NCBI GenBank assembly: GCA_044375415.1
Contig: JBILMS010000022.1
Coordinates: 1 to 47,313 of the forward strand
From: JAWXBG01 sp044375415
GTDB taxonomy: Bacteria; Bacteroidota; Bacteroidia; Flavobacteriales_D; Sanyastnellaceae
Direction of reading: 5' to 3'
Length of the DNA: 47,313 nucleotides
A program made the position numbers and the translations under genes. The notes under the pieces were generated by a model. It was not told where the DNA came from. It did not search any database and saw nothing but the letters and a program-made list of their open reading frames with translations. This document shows, piece by piece, positions 7,476-16,158 of the stretch (position 1 is its first letter; each line of letters begins with the position of its first letter).

Positions 7476-9224
7476 CTATTTTGAAATCACAAATTTCAGT
7501 TGATACCATTGATCATTCAATTTACATTTAGCTATGTAAAAACCATTGGTAAATTCGTCTAATTCAAAGCGAACGGCCTTTAAGTGGGGTGTAGATCGAA
7601 GAATCAATTTGCCATTGCTATCTAATATCCAAACCTCTGAAATGTCTTCAGAAGATTGAATATTCACATATCGATGGGCGGGATTTGGGTACAAACTCAT
7701 CGCAATTTCATTCGATTCCGATGAAGCGGAGATATTTGAAAAAATAAAAGTTGAATCTGTGCTATTTATATTTTCTAAAGGCTTACAATCTTGAACATCG
7801 GAGAACTGATCAATGATACGAATCATCAAATCGTTTAGTTTTTCTACATTATATGAATCTGTGCTCGGAGCAGTATGAGCATTACCTATTCCACTGTGAT
7901 CGGTCAAAAAAGCATAGGTTCCATTGGTGGCTAATGCCATAGAGCGCATTAAATACTCTAGACTTTTATCTATGTCATGTGTTACTCCGCTGGATACCAG
8001 AGGAACAATTCGAATTCCTTTAGCGGCGGCTTCCTTCACAACTGTATGAAGTTTTTTCACTGTGGTTTCGTCTACTCCGGGAGGTTCGTCAAGAACCATA
8101 AACAAGATGCGAGTTCTGGCCTTTGTGCTCCATGCATAGTTATTTACGGCTTCATGTAATGCGATTTCTACAGCTTCGGTTCCTCCTTCCGATGCACTTT
8201 GTTGTGCTATAAATTCAACTGTTTTGTTTACTGAAGTTGAAAATGGAGATTGTTTGGTGACGAATGAATTGCCGGGACATCTGTAAAAAATAGTGCCCAA
8301 TTGAATTTCGAGTTCCGGTTTGTTTGCTGACGTTTTTCTGATAATGTCTGATAATTCTGTTTTCAGGTATTCAATTTCATCCCCCATCGATCCCGTTGCA
8401 TCCACTGCAAAAAGAATATCTACCTTATCAGAAAAATCACATGGAACATCAAAAGTTGCCGAATTAACTCCCTTTGAAAATGACTTCGGCTTTTTGATTT
8501 CTTTCATTTTACCCAAATAACTGCAGCGGATGAAGTCGGCTGAATCATCTTGGGAAGAACCAAACATATTTTGCCATAATTCCGCTTTGCCTGTATTATC
8601 AGTGTGAGCAGTCCATAGAATCTTTCCTCCCTTAGCAATAAGTTCAACTTTACAATCCGCTATTGGAGCTCCCAAAGAGGTTTGAACAATCGTTGCAAAT
8701 CTTAGCGATGGATTCATCTTCCATCTCATCTGATAGATTGCAAGATCACCTTCTGCAACATCATCCCACAGTTTCCATTTACTGAAATCATTGATTTCAC
8801 CGGCGGTGAGCTGTCCACTTCGATAATTAATTTCAGGAGCTTTTTTTTGCTTATGGTCATTACCGATATTTTTCTTTACCGGTGTATATGGATCATTGCT
8901 TGGTTCTTCGAGATAGCCATTTGTGCTGAAGTCTTTTTCGAAAACAATCGATTCTTCTCTGCATTCACTTTTATAAAATTGAATCTTTTTCGCTTCATCT
9001 ATTTCCCTCTGTTCCGAAGAACTTTGCATATCCGGTTGCACAGTAGAAATTGTACTTTCAGTGGTTTTCAGGTCATCCTTATGAAGTAAATCGTCTTCAA
9101 CTTCATCAATCAACCTTACTTCCTCATGGTCTTTCACTTTTTCAAGTGGAGATTTCTTTTCCGAACACGCAACAAATACAATTGCAATGCAAAATAATGC
9201 TTGAATGGTTCTGGTAATATTCAT
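7476..9224 (-). CDS. VWA-domain lipoprotein with type IX secretion sorting domain
   Basis: The 582-residue protein starts with a lipoprotein signal peptide ending FVAC (C20). A charged, low-complexity region covers about 21-135. A von Willebrand factor A domain begins near residue 266 and has a MIDAS-like DATGS at 275-279, where the usual DxSxS is DxTxS. The last 75 residues (from about 512: SLYPNPAHRYVNIQS, then LDSNGKLILR and NGFYIAKC) match the type A C-terminal sorting domain of the type IX secretion system, which sends proteins to the cell surface. Having both a lipobox and a sorting domain is unusual. Ligand unknown. A terminator separates it from the gene upstream. Confidence 0.85.
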   Translation of the reverse strand: MNITRTIQALFCIAIVFVACSEKKSPLEKVKDHEEVRLIDEVEDDLLHKDDLKTTESTISTVQPDMQSSSEQREIDEAKKIQFYKSECREESIVFEKDFSTNGYLEEPSNDPYTPVKKNIGNDHKQKKAPEINYRSGQLTAGEINDFSKWKLWDDVAEGDLAIYQMRWKMNPSLRFATIVQTSLGAPIADCKVELIAKGGKILWTAHTDNTGKAELWQNMFGSSQDDSADFIRCSYLGKMKEIKKPKSFSKGVNSATFDVPCDFSDKVDILFAVDATGSMGDEIEYLKTELSDIIRKTSANKPELEIQLGTIFYRCPGNSFVTKQSPFSTSVNKTVEFIAQQSASEGGTEAVEIALHEAVNNYAWSTKARTRILFMVLDEPPGVDETTVKKLHTVVKEAAAKGIRIVPLVSSGVTHDIDKSLEYLMRSMALATNGTYAFLTDHSGIGNAHTAPSTDSYNVEKLNDLMIRIIDQFSDVQDCKPLENINSTDSTFIFSNISASSESNEIAMSLYPNPAHRYVNIQSSEDISEVWILDSNGKLILRSTPHLKAVRFELDEFTNGFYIAKCKLNDQWYQLKFVISK

Positions 9225-9275
9225 TTCAATGGGAGTTTAATTGAAATGTGTTACAGGTTAGAAAGAACTTGGTTC

Positions 9276-9306
9276 AAAAAAAAGGGGTCACCAAGTGGTG
9301 ACCCCT
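9276..9306 (-). terminator. Intrinsic terminator after the TPR lipoprotein gene
   Basis: A perfect 10-bp stem (9283-9292 with 9297-9306), a 4-base loop and, on the minus strand, a run of eight T residues (9276-9283). It lies 27 bases after the stop of the gene at 9333-11030. Confidence 0.92.
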
Positions 9307-9332
9307 AAACTTTGACGACTTATGTCGATATA

Positions 9333-11030
9333 TTAGTTCACTGCATCAGGGCAGTTGCGGAATTCAAGATCTTTAGTGGCTTTGTCTTTCAACGAACCAT
9401 CTTTCTGAATTGCATTTACAAGGTTGCTTGCTGCTGCTGAACAATCTCCGTTACGAGCGTCTAATACAGCTCTGAAATAATCGGCGATGGCACTAGAATC
9501 ATTGCTGGAGGCGATATCTGCACCCGCACCGGCGTTATCTCCATTTAGCATTTTGGCCAATGCACTGTTCATAGTGGTGTATTTGCTCATGTTGCTCACT
9601 GCAGATCCGTAGTCACCATTTTGAATGTGAATTAGACCTTTATTGTAGCTGACTTCGTTTCCGGCATTACCGGCTTCGTTGAAGTATGTCATGGCACCTT
9701 TACGATCGCCATTCAAACGTGAGATAATACCCATGTTGTTTGCCACTTCAGGGGCCTTCTTCAATTCGTAAGCCTTTTGGAAGTTAGACTGTGCATCGTT
9801 CACTTTGTTCTGCTGGTAAAGACATACACCTGCGTTGTTGTGAGCGCGGTAGTCATTTGGGAAGTTTTTCTTAGCAGCATTGTACATAGCCAATTTCTCA
9901 TTGAGGTTTTCAGTGAGGGTTGCTGCTTTCAAAATTTCTTCCAATTTCAATTGATCAGGATTACTTTTTCCAAGTGCTAAAAGTTCAGCATCTGAATAAC
10001 CTTCCAGATCATAGCTGATAGTGATTAAGCTTCTACGTAGCGATGGGAATATATCCTTTTGAATTTCGGTGTAGGTTTTAGAGATGTTTTTGATCTCTTG
10101 TTCGCGTGAAGCTAGGTCAGTAGTTTTTTGAAGAATGCGGATAATGATATCCCGGTCTTCGATATTTGACTTTTCCATAGCCTGACGGAAACCTTCCCAG
10201 TCTTCACCTTTAGGGTTCAATTTAACTAATGCGTTGTACTGAGCATCAATTTTCTTTTTGGTCAACATATCCATAAGACCTTTCTGACCTGTAGATGCAC
10301 GTTCAACAGCGAGGTTATCATTAAGAAGAATCTCACCTTCAGGCGAAGCATATGACATGATCTCGATGTTTTTCACAACAATCTTTGGGTTGTTAGCAGT
10401 GCTATCGAACCAAGCGCTTAAAGCTGTGATATCTGCCTGCTTCAGTTCAGCTGGTTTTAATACAGACGAATTGTAATCGTAATTGAATTGAGCTTGAGTA
10501 GACCCTGGTGTAGTTCTTACAAAGGCATCTTTAGAGAAGATAGCTTTGTCATCATTTTTCATGAGGTAAGGGGTAATGATAACGCCTTTACCGATCACCA
10601 TTGGATCAAATTCAGCATTTTTACTACCCTTCGAACCTTTGATACGAAGTTGAAGGTCGCTCACTTCCATGCCCGGTTTGTAGGCAATATTGTCTGTGTA
10701 AGAGAAACTCTTACCGGCTTTGTAAGGGATTACTTCATAGTTCCCTACGGCTTTTTCACCCTGAAAACCTTTCATTTTGAAGGCAGTTTCTCCGCCACTG
10801 TATACGAGAACAGGAGTTGTTTCTGCAACTACTTTGCGGTGAAAGTATTTTTCCGGAAATCTGCCGGTTATCGTCAGCGATATGCTGTCGCCATGCATTT
10901 CAAGAGGATCCGGAGAGCTTTTTGCTCCGAGTTCCTCTTTGTATTTTTCCATTTTACCTAATCCTCCACAGGCCGAAAGCATAGCTACAGTGAGCAAGGC
11001 GGCGCCGAGGTAGAAAACATTCTTTTTCAT
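9333..11030 (-). CDS. Lipoprotein with OmpA-like region and tetratricopeptide repeats
   Basis: The 565-residue protein has a lipoprotein signal peptide ending LSAC (C21). Residues about 45-190 look like beta-rich domains. Residues about 200-265 resemble an OmpA-type peptidoglycan-binding fold with a re-spaced RAxxxxxxL helix (NLAVERASTGQKGL). Residues about 385-490 contain TPR-like helices (DYRAHNNAGVCLYQQ, EVANNMGIISRLNGD, SYNKGLIHIQNGDYG). Such proteins occur across Bacteroidota and probably anchor or organise the outer membrane, but I know of no assigned function. It has its own -7 box (TAGCTTTG) and terminator, so it is monocistronic. Confidence 0.75.
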   Translation of the reverse strand: MKKNVFYLGAALLTVAMLSACGGLGKMEKYKEELGAKSSPDPLEMHGDSISLTITGRFPEKYFHRKVVAETTPVLVYSGGETAFKMKGFQGEKAVGNYEVIPYKAGKSFSYTDNIAYKPGMEVSDLQLRIKGSKGSKNAEFDPMVIGKGVIITPYLMKNDDKAIFSKDAFVRTTPGSTQAQFNYDYNSSVLKPAELKQADITALSAWFDSTANNPKIVVKNIEIMSYASPEGEILLNDNLAVERASTGQKGLMDMLTKKKIDAQYNALVKLNPKGEDWEGFRQAMEKSNIEDRDIIIRILQKTTDLASREQEIKNISKTYTEIQKDIFPSLRRSLITISYDLEGYSDAELLALGKSNPDQLKLEEILKAATLTENLNEKLAMYNAAKKNFPNDYRAHNNAGVCLYQQNKVNDAQSNFQKAYELKKAPEVANNMGIISRLNGDRKGAMTYFNEAGNAGNEVSYNKGLIHIQNGDYGSAVSNMSKYTTMNSALAKMLNGDNAGAGADIASSNDSSAIADYFRAVLDARNGDCSAAASNLVNAIQKDGSLKDKATKDLEFRNCPDAVN

Positions 11031-11077
11031 GCGAAGTGTGTTTGGTGAACAATAATTATAGCTCTATATTTAATGCG

Positions 11078-11085
11078 CAAAGCTA
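11078..11085 (-). promoter_or_regulatory. -7 box of the TPR lipoprotein gene
   Basis: On the minus strand this reads TAGCTTTG, an exact TAnnTTTG match, 47 bases before the ATG. A TTTG lies only 12 bases upstream, shorter than the normal spacing. Confidence 0.5.
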
Positions 11086-11214
11086 TATCCATCTTGACAA
11101 ATGACCGCATAAAAAGAGTAGTTAAGACAGTCATTTATTGACACCCAAAAACCTGAATATGTGTATAACCCACAACTCCCGAGGCCTTTGGCCCATAAAA
11201 GGTCTTCTTTTTTT

Positions 11215-12174
11215 TTACGAAACAACTACGCCCATCGCGCAGAATTTCTTGATTCTCGCTTTAGTTCTGTCTTCAGTATCTTGAGCTAAAAGCTTTTCGA
11301 GGTGCTTTTTGAGGTCTTTTCGCATGATTTCAAACATTTCCTCCGGATTGCTATGAGCACCTCCTATAGGTTCCTTTATAATTCCGTCAATTAGTTTGTT
11401 CTGAAGCATGTCTTCTCCGGTTAACTTGAGAGCACTTGCTGCCGTTATCTTATGATCCCATGATCTCCATAAGATCGAAGAGCATGATTCGGGAGAAATA
11501 ACCGAATACCAGGTATTTTCAAGCATAAGTACTTTATCGCCAATGCCAATACCCAGTGCTCCGCCCGATGCTCCTTCACCAATAATTACACATATTACGG
11601 GCACCTTCAGTTTCATCATTTCATACAAGTTTCGAGCGATAGCTTCTCCTTGTCCCCTTTCCTCGGCTTCTAATCCCGGAAAAGCGCCCGGTGTATCAAT
11701 GAAGGTAATAATGGGTCGATTGAATTTTTCCGCTAGTTTCATGAGACGAAGAGCTTTGCGGTAACCTTCCGGATTTGCCATACCAAAGTTGCGGTATTGG
11801 CGAAGTTTGGTAGTTACCCCCTTCTGTTGTCCAATGAAACAAACGGAATGACCTTCAAACATTCCAAATCCACCTACCATGGCTTTATCGTCTTTCACGG
11901 TTCGATCGCCGTGAAGTTCGATCCATGTTCCGTTAGTCATCTCTTCGATGTACTTGAGCGTATATGGACGGTCCGGGTGACGACTCACTTGCACACGTTG
12001 CCAAGGATCGAGGTTGGAATATATTTCTTTGGTTTTTTCTTTCAGCGCTTTTTCAATGTCCTTAATTGCTTTGGACATATCCACATTGTTCTTCTTCTCC
12101 GTTTCCTTCATCTTCACTATTTGCTCGCTGAGCTCTTTCAGAGGAGTTTCGAATTCGAGGTATGTTACTGCCAT
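11215..12174 (-). CDS. accA: Acetyl-CoA carboxylase carboxyltransferase subunit alpha
   Basis: AccA with AccD forms the carboxyltransferase that moves CO2 from carboxybiotin to acetyl-CoA, giving malonyl-CoA for fatty acid synthesis. The 319-residue length, the N-terminal helical leader (FETPLKELSEQI), the DPWQRVQVSRHPDRPYTLDY-like segment near 56-75 (here with LKY at the end), GDRTVKDDKAMVGG, TPGAFPG and the oxyanion-hole glycine pairs in GEGASGGALGIG are all family hallmarks. AccD is not adjacent. The gene follows rdgB after a 137-base gap without an obvious terminator, so it may be the last gene of the men-rdgB run or have its own start. Confidence 0.96.
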   Translation of the reverse strand: MAVTYLEFETPLKELSEQIVKMKETEKKNNVDMSKAIKDIEKALKEKTKEIYSNLDPWQRVQVSRHPDRPYTLKYIEEMTNGTWIELHGDRTVKDDKAMVGGFGMFEGHSVCFIGQQKGVTTKLRQYRNFGMANPEGYRKALRLMKLAEKFNRPIITFIDTPGAFPGLEAEERGQGEAIARNLYEMMKLKVPVICVIIGEGASGGALGIGIGDKVLMLENTWYSVISPESCSSILWRSWDHKITAASALKLTGEDMLQNKLIDGIIKEPIGGAHSNPEEMFEIMRKDLKKHLEKLLAQDTEDRTKARIKKFCAMGVVVS

Positions 12175-12311
12175 GATGAATTAGAATAATTGGTGGCGAA
12201 AAATAGGAAGGTTAGAATGATAATAGAGTCTGATTCCTGATAAAATCGCTAACATCCGTCAAACGGCATGATCTAGACGACTATTAATTAGCGTTTTACC
12301 CATTATATTCT

Positions 12312-12887
12312 TCATTTCAATAGAAATTGTTTCAAAAGACCAATAGCCTTTGCCCTATGGCTAAGCGAATTTTTTTCTTCCAAACTCATTTCGGCAAAAG
12401 TGCGCGACGAACCGCGTGGAACAAAGATGGGATCGTATCCGAAACCCTCTTCTCCCCGCCTTTCGCGTTGAATGGTTCCGGGTGCATCTCCGACAAAAAA
12501 ATGCTCTTTGCCCTCGCGAATGAAACAAATAACAGTGCGGAAATTTGCTTCTCGATGGATTTCTCCTTCCATTTCTTTTAAAACTTTGTCCATGTTAGCA
12601 TCCGAACTTTTCGCTTCCCCTGCATATCGAGCAGAATACACACCGGGCGCACCTTTCAAGGCATCAATCATAAGACCGGTATCATCCGCAAAACAAGGAA
12701 CTCCGAATTTAGAACAAATGAAACGAGCTTTGATAGCGGCATTTTCATAAAGTGTAGTGCCTGTTTCGGGAATATCGTCAAAAAAACCCAATTCCTTCAA
12801 TCCCAAAATTTCGATACTTGAGCCTAGTTTAACACCAATTTCCTTGATTTTATCAGCGTTACCGGAAGCGAAGTAAATAGTTTGCAT
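12312..12887 (-). CDS. rdgB: dITP/XTP pyrophosphatase (RdgB/HAM1 family)
   Basis: This 191-residue house-cleaning enzyme hydrolyses dITP, ITP and XTP to monophosphates and so keeps deaminated purines out of DNA. The family motifs are present: FASGNADKIKEI at the N-terminus (SxNxxK type), ETGTTLYENAAIKA, CFADDTGL with the catalytic aspartate, GAPGVYSARYAG, and GEEGFGYDPIF near the C-terminus with SHRAKA. The length is normal. A -7 box (TATTTTTG on the minus strand) ends 4 bases before the ATG, so the gene can probably be transcribed independently of menE, whose stop is 21 bases upstream, as a leaderless or nearly leaderless message. Confidence 0.96.
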   Translation of the reverse strand: MQTIYFASGNADKIKEIGVKLGSSIEILGLKELGFFDDIPETGTTLYENAAIKARFICSKFGVPCFADDTGLMIDALKGAPGVYSARYAGEAKSSDANMDKVLKEMEGEIHREANFRTVICFIREGKEHFFVGDAPGTIQRERRGEEGFGYDPIFVPRGSSRTFAEMSLEEKNSLSHRAKAIGLLKQFLLK

Positions 12888-12891
12888 GACG

Positions 12892-12899
12892 CAAAAATA
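12892..12899 (-). promoter_or_regulatory. -7 box directly before rdgB
   Basis: The minus strand reads TATTTTTG, an exact TAnnTTTG match, four bases from the rdgB ATG and inside the menE-rdgB gap. No TTG at the expected upstream position. Confidence 0.5.
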
Positions 12900-12908
12900 C
12901 GCTTTTGA

Positions 12909-13979
12909 CTACACCAGAATTTCTAGTACATCGTATTGTTTTCTGATCATTTTGAAAGTGGGTGTTTCCTCAAAGTGATCTATCAGATATACATTTTTTG
13001 GTATTTCTATAGGGCTTAACATTTCTCCCATGGAGCTGTATAATCGTTCTCCGAAGGCATTGAATTGCTCGCCTTTTTCAAGATAAAGAATTACACGCTC
13101 TCCACTCATCGAATCGGGTTCCTTATGAATCATGAACCGAGTATCTCCAAACAATGAACGAATTTTTTCCTCTACTTTCTCAGGATGAATTTTTACTCCA
13201 CCGGAATTTATCACGTAGTCTAATCTTCCGAGACAAAAGAATGTTGTGGGGGAGATTAATTCGATTAGATCATTCGTTGTTAATCCTAAAGGAAACCACT
13301 TCTCGTGAAATAACAACAAGCAGCCCCTTTCATCGGATTCGAATCTATAACCGGGAAGCGCTGTAAAAAAGGGGGTCTTCTCAGGGCCATTTAATGCGCG
13401 AATCGCCACATGGCTCGCTGTTTCTGTCATACCGTATGACTCGAAACAACTCACATTGGACGTTTCTAATTCATGTTCGAGGGTGCTATCTACAGCCTGA
13501 CCACCGATCAAAGCCGTTTTTAATTGTTCAAATATGGGCTTGTGATATAGGATGGCATTTTTCACTTGCATAGGCGTGAGAGCCATAAAATCCGGGGCAT
13601 TTTTTATCTGTGCAAATGGATCCGCTGAGGGTTTAATCCAATTCAACTCAAAATGATTTACCAATGAACGAACCAGCATCATTTTGCCGGCAATAAATTG
13701 TGATGGCAAACAAACTACCACACGTGCATGGTTCGAGATATTCAAGACCTGCGCCGTTGTTTTGGCACTCTCTACCATCATTTGTTTTGAAAGGCTGATC
13801 TTTTTGGGTTCGCCTGTGGTACCGGATGTTCTGACATCAATATTTTCTGAGCGGCTCAGCCACTGAAGAATAAAGAGCAAATGACTTCTTTCCCAAGGCT
13901 GCACATACGCGAGGTTGTCCCAGCACCAGAGTTCGAGATCAGATTTAGAGAACAGTTGTCCCTGAACCTTAAACTTCAT
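12909..13979 (-). CDS. menE: o-Succinylbenzoate-CoA ligase (short form)
   Basis: MenE activates o-succinylbenzoate to its CoA thioester with ATP, in menaquinone synthesis. The adenylating-enzyme core motif is at about residues 51-60 (RTSGTTGEPK), followed by the SYGMTETASHVA motif and the hinge-like LGRLDYVINSGGVKIHPEKVEE. At 356 residues it is much shorter than typical MenE (450-490); the N-terminal region before the P-loop is trimmed, which is usual in Bacteroidota. Its ATG overlaps the menC stop by 4 bases, so the two are coupled. Assignment rests mainly on context in the men cluster plus the ANL-superfamily motifs. Confidence 0.9.
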   Translation of the reverse strand: MKFKVQGQLFSKSDLELWCWDNLAYVQPWERSHLLFILQWLSRSENIDVRTSGTTGEPKKISLSKQMMVESAKTTAQVLNISNHARVVVCLPSQFIAGKMMLVRSLVNHFELNWIKPSADPFAQIKNAPDFMALTPMQVKNAILYHKPIFEQLKTALIGGQAVDSTLEHELETSNVSCFESYGMTETASHVAIRALNGPEKTPFFTALPGYRFESDERGCLLLFHEKWFPLGLTTNDLIELISPTTFFCLGRLDYVINSGGVKIHPEKVEEKIRSLFGDTRFMIHKEPDSMSGERVILYLEKGEQFNAFGERLYSSMGEMLSPIEIPKNVYLIDHFEETPTFKMIRKQYDVLEILV

Positions 13980-15055
13980 AGGGTAAAGATTTCATTAAAT
14001 TGGATTGGAGCAGTAGGATCTGATCGCAAAACAGGTGCTTCTACGCACAAAGGCGATGGAATGTTATTAGTGAACAATGAACCTGTTCCGAGTCCCTGAG
14101 GAATAGTACAATTTAATCCCGATGTCCATTCAGCAATGGCTTGCAGGGCCACATTGCTTTCGAGCATTGAGGTAATCCACCAGCGAATATTTAACCTTTC
14201 TGCAAGTTGAATCCATTCCTCACATGCCAGAAAACCACCCAAAAGTGTTGGTTTCAGAACAATAAAATCGGGTTTGATTTTTTCGAGCAAGTCCATTTTG
14301 TTTTTGAAGCCGCTAACTCCAATTAGCTGTTCGTCCAAAGCAATAGAAATCGGAATCTTTTCTCTAAGCAACATTAATTCAATCATATTACCCGGCAACA
14401 CCGGTTGTTCGATACTATGAATCACAAAACCCGAGAGTATTTCTAATTTTTTCACCACATCATCCATCCCAAAAGCTCCATTCGCATCTAGTCTTATTTC
14501 AATTTGTTCCGGAGGATAGGCTGCACGGAAGTGAGCAAGCATTTTTACTTCTTCTTCAAAAAATTGACCACCTACTTTAAACTTGATGCACTTAAATCCC
14601 TTGGTTACTAATTCGCGGGCATCACGGAGCATGGATTCGCAGTCGTTCATCCATACGAGTCCATTGATTGGAATGCTCGTTTTGCCATTACTAAAATCGC
14701 CCGGAAACCAATTTTTTTCTTCGTGCAATTTCAGTTGTAAAAGTGCCATTTCCAATCCCATTCGGATAGAGGGAATTAGGCTGGACTCAACAAAACTTTC
14801 GTACGTCAAGCCATTGTTCTCTAATTGTGTGAGATTATGCTCAACTTGACTAATTGTTTCCGTGGAAAGACCGGCTATGGGTGCAATTTCACCCATCCCC
14901 CTTCTACCCGATTCATCTGTAAGTTGAATATACCAAACAGGCCTGACGAGCAAAACGTCACGCGACGTTTTTGCTTGTTTATGAAAAATGAGAGCCCTTT
15001 TTCGGAACCTGCATCTCAGTTTCTCACTGAACTTGAAAGTCGTTTCATTATCCAT
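13976..15055 (-). CDS. menC: o-Succinylbenzoate synthase
   Basis: MenC dehydrates SHCHC to o-succinylbenzoate and belongs to the enolase superfamily. The protein has the N-terminal capping domain (GMGEIAPIAGLS), then the barrel with the catalytic lysine in KCIKFKVG (KxK near 162-164), metal ligands in RLDANGAF (D) and HSIEQPV (E), DEQLIG, and FIVLKPTLLGG with the second lysine. Its 5' end overlaps the upstream membrane-protein gene by 40 bases; no alternative ATG or GTG start is available further in, so the overlap appears real. It overlaps menE by 4 bases. Confidence 0.93.
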   Translation of the reverse strand: MDNETTFKFSEKLRCRFRKRALIFHKQAKTSRDVLLVRPVWYIQLTDESGRRGMGEIAPIAGLSTETISQVEHNLTQLENNGLTYESFVESSLIPSIRMGLEMALLQLKLHEEKNWFPGDFSNGKTSIPINGLVWMNDCESMLRDARELVTKGFKCIKFKVGGQFFEEEVKMLAHFRAAYPPEQIEIRLDANGAFGMDDVVKKLEILSGFVIHSIEQPVLPGNMIELMLLREKIPISIALDEQLIGVSGFKNKMDLLEKIKPDFIVLKPTLLGGFLACEEWIQLAERLNIRWWITSMLESNVALQAIAEWTSGLNCTIPQGLGTGSLFTNNIPSPLCVEAPVLRSDPTAPIQFNEIFTL

Positions 15056-16077
15056 TCGATAGGTCCAAGATCAGTTACCTTCTTTTTCCATTGTAAAATT
15101 GCCCAGACCGAGAAGTACATGTTCATCAAAATGTAGGCAAGCAGCAAGTACTTATTGGAAAACGATTCGCTCGTAAAAATCTTCCTTGTAATAATACCAA
15201 GCACAAGATGCCATGTATAGATGCTGTACTTAGCACCGGAAATCGCGTTGAGGAGGTTCATGTACTTCTTATTTTCAACGTTGTTTAGAGCGTAAATACA
15301 GAGATTGATGAAAAGGAAACATATACCGGTGGCATATAAAATAAATCCGGGCAAATACATTTTGTAGTTTAAAAGAAAGATGTTTCCTTCTACCGGCAGT
15401 ATCTCGCGATTGATATAATAATCCGCAGTTAGCTTTTGTAAGAAGTAGCCTGAAAAAATCAAAATAAATGCAATCATGTTCGAAGGTCCTAAAAGGCTTT
15501 TCATTTGCAAATGAGACCTTCCGATGACCAATCCGGCGAGAAAGAAGGCGGCCCAGGGCAAAATGGAGAAATAACCATTAAACAAGAAAAAACCCAAGAA
15601 ATCTTTAATTCCACTTCCGCTCAGTTCAATGGTAGAATATTTTACAAATGAAAGCACTCCAAAATTTAAGGTCGCAATTGCGGCAAGTCCAATTAAAACG
15701 CCCAATACAACAAGAATAGGGGTGCTATACCTCGCAACGAAAGGAGCGAACATGTAAAAAACACCTGCGCAGACAAAAATATTCACGGGCCACAGGGGAC
15801 TTAAGAGCAGACCTATAATGAGCAATATGGATCCTTTCTTACTCGTAAATGAAAATAACTTAGTGCTTGATATTCTCCTATCTCTTAAAGTGAGAGTGGT
15901 GGTTAAGCCGTTCAAGAATAAAAACAAAGCGGGAAAAATGTCGAGGAATGGAAAATAATGGTCGTGACTGAGGTATATCAATCGGTCGCCAATCACAATA
16001 AAAAGGCCGAATGCCATTGTGCCCAAAAGCGATATGACATAGGCCAAGTCAATTCCTACTAGTCGGGTGGTCCTCAT
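15016..16077 (-). CDS. Multi-pass membrane protein resembling DUF418/DUF1624 acyltransferases
   Basis: The 353-residue protein has roughly nine or ten hydrophobic segments. It begins RLVGIDLAYVISLLGT and has an HDHYFPFLDIFPALFLFLNGL segment typical of the DUF1624/heparan-alpha-glucosaminide acetyltransferase-like group. Its C-terminus (SIYTWHLVLGI ... KVTDLGPIEWIMKRLS) resembles DUF418 proteins. A transmembrane acyltransferase role is an inference; the substrate is unknown. It sits inside the menaquinone cluster, between menA and menC, and overlaps menC by 40 bases. The position suggests co-transcription but does not prove a role in menaquinone synthesis. Confidence 0.7.
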   Translation of the reverse strand: MRTTRLVGIDLAYVISLLGTMAFGLFIVIGDRLIYLSHDHYFPFLDIFPALFLFLNGLTTTLTLRDRRISSTKLFSFTSKKGSILLIIGLLLSPLWPVNIFVCAGVFYMFAPFVARYSTPILVVLGVLIGLAAIATLNFGVLSFVKYSTIELSGSGIKDFLGFFLFNGYFSILPWAAFFLAGLVIGRSHLQMKSLLGPSNMIAFILIFSGYFLQKLTADYYINREILPVEGNIFLLNYKMYLPGFILYATGICFLFINLCIYALNNVENKKYMNLLNAISGAKYSIYTWHLVLGIITRKIFTSESFSNKYLLLAYILMNMYFSVWAILQWKKKVTDLGPIEWIMKRLSSSVRN

Positions 16078-16158
16078 AGGTAGTTATGCGATAAAGGTTT
16101 ATCAGCGGGTGAAAATAGTGCCAAAATAATTTATGGAGTCTCTATAGGATAATAACGA

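Noticed and set aside
10488..10961. 157-codon open frame on the plus strand
   Set aside because: Antisense to the TPR lipoprotein gene; codon shadow, no family features.
11170..11213. Terminator after accA
   Set aside because: The possible stem has a bulge and G-T pairs, and its T-run faces the wrong way for accA.
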